Shown: positions 1-9,137 of the stretch, in pieces | Layout of the letters: each line of letters opens with the position of its first letter | Position numbering within the stretch: position 1 is the stretch's first letter | NCBI GenBank assembly: GCA_033064195.1 | Contig: JARBJD010000118.1 | Location: forward strand, 1 to 64,000 | Direction: 5' to 3' | Source: Blattamonas nauphoetae | Taxonomy: Eukaryota; Preaxostyla; Oxymonadida | DNA: 64,000 bases | Position numbers and translations under genes: made by a program | Notes under the pieces: model-generated | Database searches by the model: none | Seen by the model: the letters and a program-made list of their open reading frames with translations, nothing else | Told to the model about the DNA's origin: nothing

Positions 1-87
1 GATCATGTCCTTCCTTCTTTCCTCCTTCTGGCCCTTTCTCTTCCTTGCAATAGGCATCGTCTTCAACCTAGGTTTGCCTCTCGTCTT

Positions 88-3000
88 CTATTCTGCGTTT
101 CTGACACTCGCTTGCTCATCTGCAGCAACATACCCTTTCCTAGACGGAAGTTTGGCTTGTGTTAGTCTGCGGCTGCGTTGCTGTGATGGGTGAGGGGAGT
201 GGAGTGGTGGGAGGGGAGGTGGGGTGTTTGGTGCTCCGGTGTGAGGTGAAGTGGGGGATGGTGAGGTGATGGGCTGAGGTGGTGGACGGAAGGTGATGTG
301 TGGTGTTTGCCCTTGTGAAGTGTGGGGTTGTTGTGTGTAGTGTTGTTGATGAGTGTGATTGAAGTGTTGTGGAGTGAGTCTCCGGTGACTGAAGTGATGA
401 GGTTGAATGATTCCATGTCCATTTCTGGATCCCAACAGTGCGCTTTTCTTCTTCCCTTCCTCCCAGCAAGATGGCTGGAGCGTCTTGATGTATGTCTGTT
501 CCATGTGGGAGCGAACGAGTTCCATGATGACTGATAATGGGTGAAGAAGATGGGGAGGGTTGGGTATCTTCCTTCGATAGCAAGCTGTTTGATGAAGTCG
601 AAGAAGAGTGAGGCGTTGGGGCCTGAGGGCTGTGGTCGCCTCGCCAATGCCGATGACTGTGTGGCTTTGGCCCGCTCTGCTGTACTTCCTTTCCTTCTTC
701 CTCTCTGCTTCCTTGACTCTGCCTTTCGGGTCCATCATCCCTCTCTGCGTGTGTGATCTGCTTGTGAAGTCTTGTGGTATCACGAGATCAAGTCCGAACT
801 CAAGGATCCTTTGGCCATCGTCTTTGATTCCGAGGATGTCTCGGACGAAGCGGTGTTTGGTGTAGCCAGTGGTGACTCTGAGTTGAAGATCGGCTATTGT
901 GTTTGCTTCTTCATTTGCATCTTCATCGTCTCTTCCCATCTTGGTCTCGGTTCTCACAGTGATTGACGGGATCTCCTTGAGTGTCTGCGCAAGCAGGAAC
1001 TTGATGGCGTGATGCCTTGCGAGTCTCTCACTGCTGGTTCGCTTGCAGCAGCCGGCGTGGTCTTCCAGCATTTCACACTGGCATGCAGGACAACGGAGTT
1101 GGGTGGGTGCGTGTGTGTGGGTTGGAGTCCATGTTGAAACGGGTGGCCTGAGAAGAGAGAGAGAGGGAGGTTTCAGAAAGAGATTGTCCAGCGCGCACCT
1201 GAAGACGTTGTTGTTTATCTTGTGGTACCTGTCTACTGGAAGTGTGGACCGCCACTTCTGATTCTCAGCTGACTTGATCACATTGTGCTTGTTCTGTTGG
1301 TGGACGGACAGCAATGACAGCTTCGCTGCTGTTTCCTCCTTCGTCATGAGCTCTCTCAACTGCTTCTGACCCTGTCTCGCTGCATCGTACTCTTCCTTCG
1401 TCAAGTGTGTGATCATCCTCATTACTGGTTTCGGAAGTCGAGAAGGATGGCTGTGTGTCCCTTGACTCGAGGTCGACCTTCGCTCTCTGGATGTGATCGG
1501 CTTCCCACATCTCTGGGTGGAGCGATGCGTGTGAACAGATGAGTGATGGAAGGGCTGTCTGAACGAATGAGGGATGCCGAGTCCTCCTTCTTTGATTGGG
1601 AGGTGGATGAGGAACTGTTGGGAATCAGGGATGCTGGAAGAGATTTGAGAGGTGGGAGGTGATGGTGGTGTCTGCGGAGATGAGGGCTTCCTCTGAGATG
1701 AAGGTGGTGGCGAGGATGTGAAGGGGTTTGGAGGAGATGGATTGACGGAGGAGATGCAAGTGTGCTTGGTGACTGAGGAGGGAGACCTTGGGAAGCGTCG
1801 ACTTGATTCTCTCCACTCGCCCATGAAGAAGTTGTCTCTGGTTTGTTGGTCGTTGGTCACGATCGTACCAAGAAGCTTGGCCGATGTTCGAGGAGTGACC
1901 GAGTGACCGAGCACGTTGATCGGTTTGGTTGAGGGGACGCCATCGACGACTGACATGATGACCGTCTTCGTTGGATTGAGGGTGAGGCCGTGTGCAATGA
2001 GGGATGTTGAGAGCTTGGTCAGGCTGCGGTTGAGTTGGGCTTCCGAGTTCGCCATGAGGACAAGGTCGTCGAGGTAACCCCATGCCGTTGCTCCGCCAGC
2101 TTCAGCTTGCCTCATTGGTTCAGTAGTGATGAAGGCAAAGAGGGATGGAGATAGTGGACATCCCTGCTGGACACCGCGGCTGTTTGGGATCGCTGCTGTC
2201 TCCTCGCCTCGACTGAGGATGAGGGTCTCTTGCTCGAAGGAATTTCTGATGAAGTGCAAGAGTTCAGCGTCGTAGTCCCTCGATGTCTGCCAGCTTGTTG
2301 AGGAGTTGTTGTCTTCGGACATTCTGAAAGGCATTGGACATGTCAAGCATGACGATGAACTGTGTGGTTCTCTGTTGGATTGCCTCGTCGATGGCATGCT
2401 CCACCGCATCAACAACCACGCTCCTGCCGTTCCTCACACCCACCCCGACTTGTCTTGGGGAGGTGTGCCCTGCAACCAACCCTTGTTCCGTTCGAGGAGT
2501 AGGCGAGCCATAAGTTTCCGCAAGGTGTTGGACAGCGATCGGTCTGATCTTCCCATCTGTTTTCGGGATCCCGACCATCCCGCACACGCACCACGCTTGA
2601 GGGAGATAGTTCCTTTCGAGGCAGAGAGAGATGAGATTGCCCAATTGGTCCTCCACGATCTTGTCGTTTCGGCAGCATCTCTTGACGAACTCAGCTGTGA
2701 GGCCGTCGAGCGAGGGTGTGGAGTTCGAGTTGAGACCATTGGTCGCGTTCCTGATCTCCAGTTTCTCTCCACTGCGCACTTGTTCCCTTGTCCTCCTGTT
2801 GACACTGAGATAGAGGGCCTTCCTGTCCTCATCGTTGTGGAGGGCTGTGATTCTTTGCTTCACTTCGTCGAAGGAGAGTGACTGTGTGCGACCGGCATTC
2901 ATGTCCTCGATCTCTTTCGTGATGGAGCTCGTCTTCCCTCTTGCCACCAAGTTCTCCCACTTCTTCACTGCTCGGTTCAATGTCTCTTCTTGGCTCAGCC

Positions 3001-3157
3001 TCACTGTCCTCTCTACGGTCTTCCTCTTTGGTTTGTGCGTTCTGGCTTTCAGCTCTGACGGGATCGACGACAGCTTCCACATCAGCTCATCTATCTCCCT
3101 CTCGCGACCAGTTTGTGTCTGCGAGGCGATCGTTTGCTTTGGAGAGGAGGTGGGCAA
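88..3157 (-). pseudogene. LINE reverse transcriptase and restriction-like endonuclease ORF, frame-broken
   Basis: RT signatures in order are LDGLTAEF, then GIPKTDGKIRPIAV, then VGVGVRNGRSVVVDAVEHA, FIVMLDMSNAFQNV (motif A aspartate), RGVQQGCPLSPSLF (motif B) and YLDD at 2065-2076 (motif C, catalytic aspartates). Downstream come a CCHC-type knuckle with CPAC and a following His-Cys near 1045-1095, then RHHAIKFLLAQ and IADLQLRV with a later LEFGLDLVI, resembling the R2-type restriction-like endonuclease. The frame changes near 2270-2300 between motifs A and B, again around 1640-1870 in the thumb region, and there is a short out-and-back frame excursion after RPIAV near 2450-2560. These look like small indels, not introns. 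Function in vivo would be target-primed reverse transcription; this copy is unlikely to make intact enzyme. Confidence 0.85.
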
Positions 3158-3990
3158 GGAGTGTCCTACCTCCGTGAAGATGCTGTGTCGTTAGGTCTTC
3201 ACTCCAACTTGTGCAGCCATTCGTTGGGCTGGAGGTCTGCTGGGCGGAGATGTGAGGCTTCTTGTGGTTGCTTGAATGTCGGGATTGGGATTTGGACTGT
3301 GTTAGAGGCTAGTCCTTCGGACGGATCGAGTGACTGAAGTGCCTTGGAGTGAGCGAACTCTTTCTCCTCAGCGTGACAGGCTGTCCAATCTTCTTTCTGG
3401 CGCTTTGATTCGGTTCCATGCTTTCGCAATCACGAATGTGTATTCTGTGCTAGTCGCGTGTGTGGATGAGTTCAATGTGTTGCGAGAGTTCGTTCAATGG
3501 GAGATGGAGGATGTAATTAGGGAGGGATGTGTTTGGAGCGATGCCAAGGATTGGCAGGAGCTTTCGGATCGTCGCGGCTGCAAGCGATTCAACTTTCATC
3601 ACTTTGTCTTCTCCCCATCTCTTTGTCCTCCAAAAGTTTGGCCCTCCTTCAACTCAAGGTTTCCCATCAGCTTCTTGAAGTTGATGCTGTTCCAGATCTT
3701 CATTGTCTCTATGAGCATCTTCACCCAGCTTAGAAGCTTCTCATCCTCTCTTTGATTCGCTTCCTCACCGCTCTTCACATTCCCTGCAATCTCTGTTCGA
3801 TTGACTGTCATCAGACCCTTTCTATCTTCTACCTGCTTCACACTGAGTTTCCGACTCATCCACATGTTCTCCACCTCCTTCCTTCGGTTCACCAACTCCT
3901 CCAGCTGTTCCTGGAAAGAACTGTCCAGATTCTTTCAACTCCTTTTGTTAGTGTTTGTCTTCCGGGCTTGGGTGATGGGAGGTGTCCTCC
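3158..3990 (-). pseudogene. LINE region between array and RT, degraded coding
   Basis: Minus-strand frames give charged, lysine- and glutamate-rich fragments in different phases, for example one containing EQLEELVNRRKEVENMW (from about 3895) and one ending in LQPNEWLHKLE (near 3200). The latter resembles DDWLSKLERAAAED just before 3948, hinting at an internal duplication of a short motif. No known domain is recognised. The stretch fills the gap between the decapeptide array and the reverse transcriptase and is best read as the N-terminal part of the RT ORF of the same element. Confidence 0.45.
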
Positions 3991-4198
3991 GCTGCGGCCC
4001 TTTCGAGTTTTGAAAGCCAGTCATCCGTGTCGGCTTGTATCTTTGTTTCGGATTGCCCCTGGAATGTCAGAGGTGTAGTTCTGTTTTCTTTCCTTTTGAT
4101 TGGTCTGTTCAAATTCATCTTCACACTCGTGAGCTTGTCCCGTTCACCTTCCATTCGTTCAATCGATCTGTCCTGTTTTCTACTTTCCCCCTTGTCAC

Positions 4199-6560
4199 TG
4201 ACCTGCTCTCCACTTTCCCTGCTGTATCTGACCCGCTCTCCACTTTCCCTGCTGTATCTGGCCCGCTCTCCACTTTCCCAATCCCATCTGACCCGCTCTC
4301 CACTTTCCCAATCCCATCTGGCCTGCTCCACTTTCCCTGCTGTGCCTGACCTGCTCTTCACTTTCCCAATCCCATCTGACCCGCTCTCCACTTTCCCAAT
4401 CCCATCTGGCCCGCTCTCCACTTTCCCTGCTGTATCTGGCCTGCTCTCCACTTTCCCAATCCCATCTGACCCGCTCTCCACTTTCCCAATCCCATCTGAC
4501 CCGCTCTCCACTTTCCCAATCCCATCTGACCCGCTCTCCACTTTCCCAATCCCATCTGACCCGCTCTCCACTTTCCCCGTTGTATCTGACCCGCTCTCCA
4601 CTTTCCCCGTTGTATCTGGCCCGCTCTCCACTTTCCCAATCCCATCTGACCCGCTCTCCACTTTCCCCGTTGTATCTGACCCGCTCTCCACTTTCCCAAT
4701 CCCATCTGGCCCGCTCTCCACTTTCCCAATCCCATCTGACCCGCTCTCCACTTTCCCAATCCCATCTGACCCGCTCTCCACTTTCCCCGTTGTATCTGGC
4801 CCGCTCTCCACTTTCCCCGTTGTATCTGGCCCGCTCTCCACTTTCCCAATCCCATCTGACCCGCTCTCCACTTTCCCCGTTGTATCTGGCCCGCTCTCCA
4901 CTTTCCCCGTTGTATCTGGCCCGCTCTCCACTTTCCCCGTTGTATCTGGCCCGCTCTCCACTTTCCCCGTTGTATCTGGCCCGCTCTCCACTTTCCCCGT
5001 TGTATCTGGCCCGCTCTCCACTTTCCCAATCCCATCTGACCCGCTCTCCACTTTCCCCGTTGTATCTGGCCTGCCTCCACTTCCCTGCTGTATCTGGCCT
5101 CCACTTTCCTGCTGTATCTGGCCCGCTCTCCACTTTCCCCGTTGTATCTGACCCGCTCTCCACTTTCCCCGTTGTATCTGGCCCGCTCTCCACTTTCCCC
5201 GTTGTATCTGGCCCGCTCTCCACTTTCCCAATCCCATCTGACCCGCTCTCCACTTTCCCCGTTGTATCTGGCCCGCTCTCCACTTTCCCAATCCCATCTG
5301 ACCCGCTCTCCACTTTCCCAATCCCATCTGACCCGCTCTCCACTTTCCCAATCCCATCTGACCCGCTCTCCACTTTCCCCGTTGTATCTGGCCCGCTCTC
5401 CACTTTCCCAATCCCATCTGACCCGCTCTCCACTTTCCCCGTTGTATCTGGCCCGCTCTCCACTTTCCCCGTTGTATCTGGCCCGCTCTCCACTTTCCCA
5501 ATCCCATCTGACCCGCTCTCCACTTTCCCCGTTGTATCTGGCCCGCTCTCCACTTTCCCCGTTGTATCTGGCCCGCTCTCCACTTTCCCCGTTGTATCTG
5601 GCCCGCTCTCCACTTTCCCAATCCCATCTGACCCGCTCTCCACTTTCCCAATCCCATCTGACCCGCTCTCCACTTTCCCCGTTGTATCTGGCCCGCTCTC
5701 CACTTTCCCAATCCCATCTGACCCGCTCTCCACTTTCCCAATCCCATCTGACCCGCTCTCCACTTTCCCCGTTGTATCTGGCCCGCTCTCCACTTTCCCA
5801 ATCCCATCTGGCCCGCTCTCCACTTTCCCAATCCCATCTGGCCCGCTCTCCACTTTCCCAATCCCATCTGACCCGCTCTCCACTTTCCCAATCCCATCTG
5901 ACCCGCTCTCCACTTTCCCAATCCCATCTGACCCGCTCTCCACTTTCCCAATCCCATCTGACCCGCTCTCCACTTTCCCAATCCCATCTGACCCGCTCTC
6001 CACTTTCCCAATCCCATCTGACCCGCTCTCCACTTTCCCAATCCCATCTGACCCGCTCTCCACTTTCCCCGTTGTATCTGGCCCGCTCTCCACTTTCCCA
6101 ATCCCATCTGACCCGCTCTCCACTTTCCCCGTTGTATCTGGCCCGCTCTCCACTTTCCCAATCCCATCTGACCCGCTCTCCACTTTCCCCGTTGTATCTG
6201 GCCCGCTCTCCACTTTCCCAATCCCATCTGACCCGCTCTCCACTTTCCCAATCGCAACTGACTCGCTCTTCGCTTTCCCAATCCCATCTGACCCGCTCTC
6301 CACTTTCCCAATCGCAACTGACTCGCTCTCCACTTTCCCAATCCCATCTGACCCGCTCTCCACTTTTCCCGTTGTATCTGACTCGCTCTCCACTTTCTTC
6401 ATCATTTCTGACCCGCTCTCCACTGTCCCAATCGAATCTGTCCTGCTCTCTACTTTCCTAATCGCAACTGACTCGCTCTCCACTTTCCCAATCATATCCA
6501 GCCCGCTCTCCACTTTCACCATCGTATCTGTCCCACATTCCCTTTTCCCGCTCATTTCAG
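4199..6560. repeat. 30-bp minisatellite, about 77 units, encoding a decapeptide on the minus strand
   Basis: Perfect to near-perfect 30-bp units run from about 4200 to 6500. Two main unit types alternate irregularly; on the minus strand they encode GKVESGSDGI and GKVESGPDTT. Inner units are almost identical, while units at both ends (4200-4350 and beyond 6230) carry many substitutions. Three units deviate in length: one of 28 bp near 4322, and a 28-bp and a 24-bp unit at 5070-5121, which together shift the frame. Because 30 is a multiple of 3, several frames on both strands stay open across the array; only the minus-strand GKVES frame is continuous with flanking non-repeat coding sequence at the 5' side. 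Confidence 0.95.
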
Positions 6561-6981
6561 TTTCATTCTCCGTTTTCCCAAAGTGTTCTGTTGTAAATCC
6601 CATCTCAGGCGAATTCCCATGTTGCCATTCCCAATTGAGTGCGATGTCCCTCTTTCTGATGAAGTCGTTCTCGTATTGGTATTGTTTGGCTTGTTCATCT
6701 TCTTGGATTCCGTTTGAGTCGATGTCCCCTCCGAGCCATTCTATTTCCCATTCATCTTTCGCCATTCCCTCCTCTTCCGTTTCGAAGAACATGTTCATCG
6801 TCGGTTGCGACACTGTGAATATGTTGGTGGTGGAGTTGAAGGAGTTGGTGAAGTCGATGTTGTTTGTGATGAACGTTGGTTGATAGAGTTGGTTGACGAT
6901 GTGTGGTGGAAGGGGTGGTCTGGTTTGCTCTAGAGGAGGGCTTGTTCGCTTTTGGACCTCAAAGAAGCTGTCCATTGTCAT
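6561..6981 (-). CDS. Unique N-terminal part of the decapeptide-repeat protein (in LINE)
   Basis: The minus-strand frame starting at ATG 6981 gives about 140 residues of unique acidic, Asn/Phe-containing sequence (start MTMDSFFEVQK; later WEIEWLGGDIDSNG) that runs in frame into degenerate and then regular decapeptide repeats. The ATG overlaps the TGA of the preceding minus-strand frame as ATGA at 6978-6981, a stop-start arrangement seen between ORFs of some non-LTR elements. No homology is recognised. The protein would be largely hydrophilic repeats, so a structural or nucleic-acid-binding role is possible but unproven. Confidence 0.4.
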
Positions 6982-8798
6982 CTGGACGTTTCCTGTCTTT
7001 TGAGTTGTTGTGGGTCTGTTGCTTCGGTTTGCGTTGAGCTTTCAGCTATTGGTGTTGCTTTGACTCTTCTGAGGATATGATTCTTGAGTTGTTCGACTTG
7101 TCTTTGTCTCTTCTCGATTTTCTTCTGTTCCTCCGTTTCCGTTCCTCCTTCGGTCACTTTTTGAGTTGTAATGACTACTGTTCCAGTTTTTGCAGATGTA
7201 TTGTCATTTGATTGGTAATTGGTGCTGTTTGGCTGTTGAGAGAGTGTTTGGTTGGATGCCGAGGTTGTGGATTCTTCCTGTGAAGAGGAAGAGGCCGGCG
7301 TGGGACAATCTCTCTTTCTACTCCTAATGGACCCAAGGGACTGATTTTCTGAGTCGGAGGTATCGTTTGATCTGCTGTCGAGTTGAGGTTTCTTTCTGCC
7401 CTTCCTTCTTTCTGTTTCTGTCTCTCCCTCCCTGTCTCACTCTTTAAGCTCATTAGGAATTGGTTTGCGATGTCTGAGTCGTATACGAGAGGTAATGGAC
7501 TGATTGGAGTGAGAGGAGGTTGATGGATCGGAACTGGTGATTTTCCGACTCGTTTTGGGGGACGGCGACGGTTTGGGAGTTTTGGGGATTGTTTCTGTCT
7601 TTCTTTGGGAGTTTGGGAGGATGTTGAGTTGAGTGGGTGTGAAAAGTTCGATTTGAGGCGGTTCCCGGTGATTGCTTGCTTTGTCACCGGGTCCCGTTGA
7701 CGAAGCGTTCTTTTCAGCTGAATTGGGGAGGATGGGGGCGATTGCGAGGATTCAAATGAAGAGTTTGGTTGGCTAGGAGAATGGTTGGTGTTCTCCTCTT
7801 CCTCTGTTCTATTTTGAAAGTTTCCTGTCTCTCCTTCCTCCTCTACTGTTTCTCCTTCCTCCAGACCGTCTTCCTTTCCCACCTGAATTGAAGTGGCCTC
7901 TTTGTCCTTCTTTCCACTTTCGGCTCTGGGCTGAGCGATAGGATTGTCCAGTTGCTGTTGTGATTTTTTCTTTTTCTTTGCTCTGGACGAGAAGAAGTTT
8001 CCAATCGAACCGATCATCTTTTGTAGTCCGAATCGCTCGGAATTTTTGTTCGTTTTTCTTTCTTTTGTTGCTTCGCTGATGGTTGGTTCATTGTGACTTT
8101 CGTCGAAGGCTCTTCCTCTCTCTCCATGCTGGATTGTCGGAGAGTGAGTTGTCGGGGCGGTTGGGGGTATTTAGGTGGTCGTGGGGGGCGGTCGGATGAG
8201 GGCAGTTGAGGGGTGGTGGATGGGTGGAAACTGGAAGGAGCCAGTCCCGACCCCCACCAAGGATCTTGTTTCGCATCGTCAGAGGGGAGGATGGACGAGT
8301 TTTGTTGACGGGTTGGGGAGGAGAGAACGATCCGATTCGAATGGACGTTTCGAGGATAGGGGATCTGGGAAGATAGTGACGCTGTTGGTGGGATGGAGAA
8401 TATGGATAGGAATCGAGTGATACGGCTTGTTTGGCCGATGCGGGGGTAAATGAACGATGGTTGGATTGACAAGATGAAAGTTGTCTGGACTGTGTTCGTA
8501 TCGACGGAATAGGTGCAGAGAAGGAGGTGTCTGCTTCTTGCGAAAATATAACTGAAGAAATGCGGGAGGGTGAGGTGAGGGGTGGGTGGTGTGAGGAGTT
8601 TGGAGCATCGTGTTGGGAGGGGTTGGTTGGGGGTGTCGAAGGCAGTGTATGAGAAAAAGAAGAGGTGCAGTTCTCAGGCGAGGCATTTTTGCACGGTTGA
8701 TCGTGGTCATGAGGAGGGAGAGTGCCATATTGACCGGCTTTGGTGCGATCAACATGATCGACACTTTTTTCGGTCGGATCATGATGTGGAGACTCCAT
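6978..8798 (-). pseudogene. ORF1-like Pro/Ser-rich region at LINE 5' end, frame-broken
   Basis: The minus-strand frame from ATG 8798 begins MESPHHDPTEKSVDHVDRT and continues as Ser/Pro/His-rich sequence to 8088. A second frame covers 8472-8014, and its stop overlaps the ATG of a third frame at 8017 (MIGSIGNFFSSRAKKKK) as ATGA. Around 7260-7400 a different phase reads better as protein (NDTSDSENQSLGSIRSRKRD, continuing to a glutamate-rich coil ending at 6978). At least two or three frame changes are therefore present. No zinc finger or Myb motif of R2-type ORFs is visible. A homologous start peptide occurs on the minus strand at 23310, next to the second tRNA-Asp. Confidence 0.5.
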
Positions 8799-8831
8799 TT
8801 TCTCGGAAAACGTTAGTTAGAGCGCGGGGAG

Positions 8832-8860
8832 TGCAAAAAGTTGTGCAAAAAGGCAAAAAG
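8832..8860 (-). terminator. Pol III terminator T-runs of tRNA-Asp copy 1
   Basis: Reading the minus strand, the tRNA 3' end is followed within 1-30 nt by three separate TTTTT runs. Runs of T are the standard RNA polymerase III stop signal. The redundancy is conserved in the second copy. Confidence 0.75.
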
Positions 8861-8932
8861 CGTCCAAGCCGGGAATCGAACCCGGGCCACCAGAGTGACA
8901 GTCTGGTATTCTACCGACTATACTACTCGGAC
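8861..8932 (-). tRNA. tRNA-Asp (anticodon GTC)
   Basis: On the minus strand the 72-nt sequence folds as a cloverleaf. The acceptor stem pairs GTCCGAG with CTTGGAC (one G-U) and the discriminator is G, as expected for Asp. The anticodon stem pairs CCAGA with TCTGG around loop CTGTCAC, with anticodon GTC at 8897-8899. A T-loop/B box GGTTCGATTCC is present. There is no intron. Downstream, three runs of five T (8832-8860 region) form RNA polymerase III terminators. The gene is duplicated at 23370-23441. Confidence 0.97.
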
Positions 8933-9137
8933 CTGAAATCATGCTCAAAATTACCCCTTTTCTACCCATCTTCTCTCCATCTCTTTCTTCCTCTTTTTCT
9001 CTCTCAATCTTTCTCTATTTCTCTTTATCTTTCCTACTCAACTCAATCCCATCCCACTCTCTGGATTTCTCCCTTCTCGCATTCCACTCTGCGTTGCTTG
9101 CCTCATCTCGTTTCTTCCCATTCTTCTTTCCTCTCAA

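Larger units (their letters stand above)
1..8812 (-). mobile_element. Decayed non-LTR retrotransposon (LINE) with restriction-like endonuclease
   Basis: The minus strand has coding character from about 8798 down to 88. From its 5' end the element holds a Pro/Ser-rich ORF1-like region, a decapeptide tandem array, a basic charged stretch, a reverse transcriptase, a CCHC knuckle and an endonuclease-like tail. There is no integrase, protease or terminal repeat in the window. The RT/knuckle/C-terminal nuclease order is the one known from site-specific LINE clades such as R2, CRE and NeSL. The frame changes several times (at least six by eye) with no splice signals at the changes, so this copy is probably dead. 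The 3' end may lie beyond base 1. The 5' limit is placed where similarity between the two tRNA loci drops, near 8812. Whether the part above 3.9 kb belongs to the same element is inferred from strand, contiguity and lack of any other start. Confidence 0.7.

Noticed and set aside
1265-1510. 81-codon minus-strand frame inside the LINE tail
   Set aside because: It overlaps the endonuclease-region frame in another phase; it may mark a local frame change but is not a separate gene.
4199-6560. CRISPR-like array
   Set aside because: The 30-bp units are contiguous with no unique spacers, the context is eukaryotic, and the units are coding.
4580-6883. Long plus-strand frames of 767, 439 and 389 codons with PLSTFPIPSD or RSPLSQSHLT repeats
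   Set aside because: They exist only because the repeat unit (30 bp) is a multiple of three, which keeps many frames open. They do not run into protein-like flanks; the minus-strand GKVES frame does.
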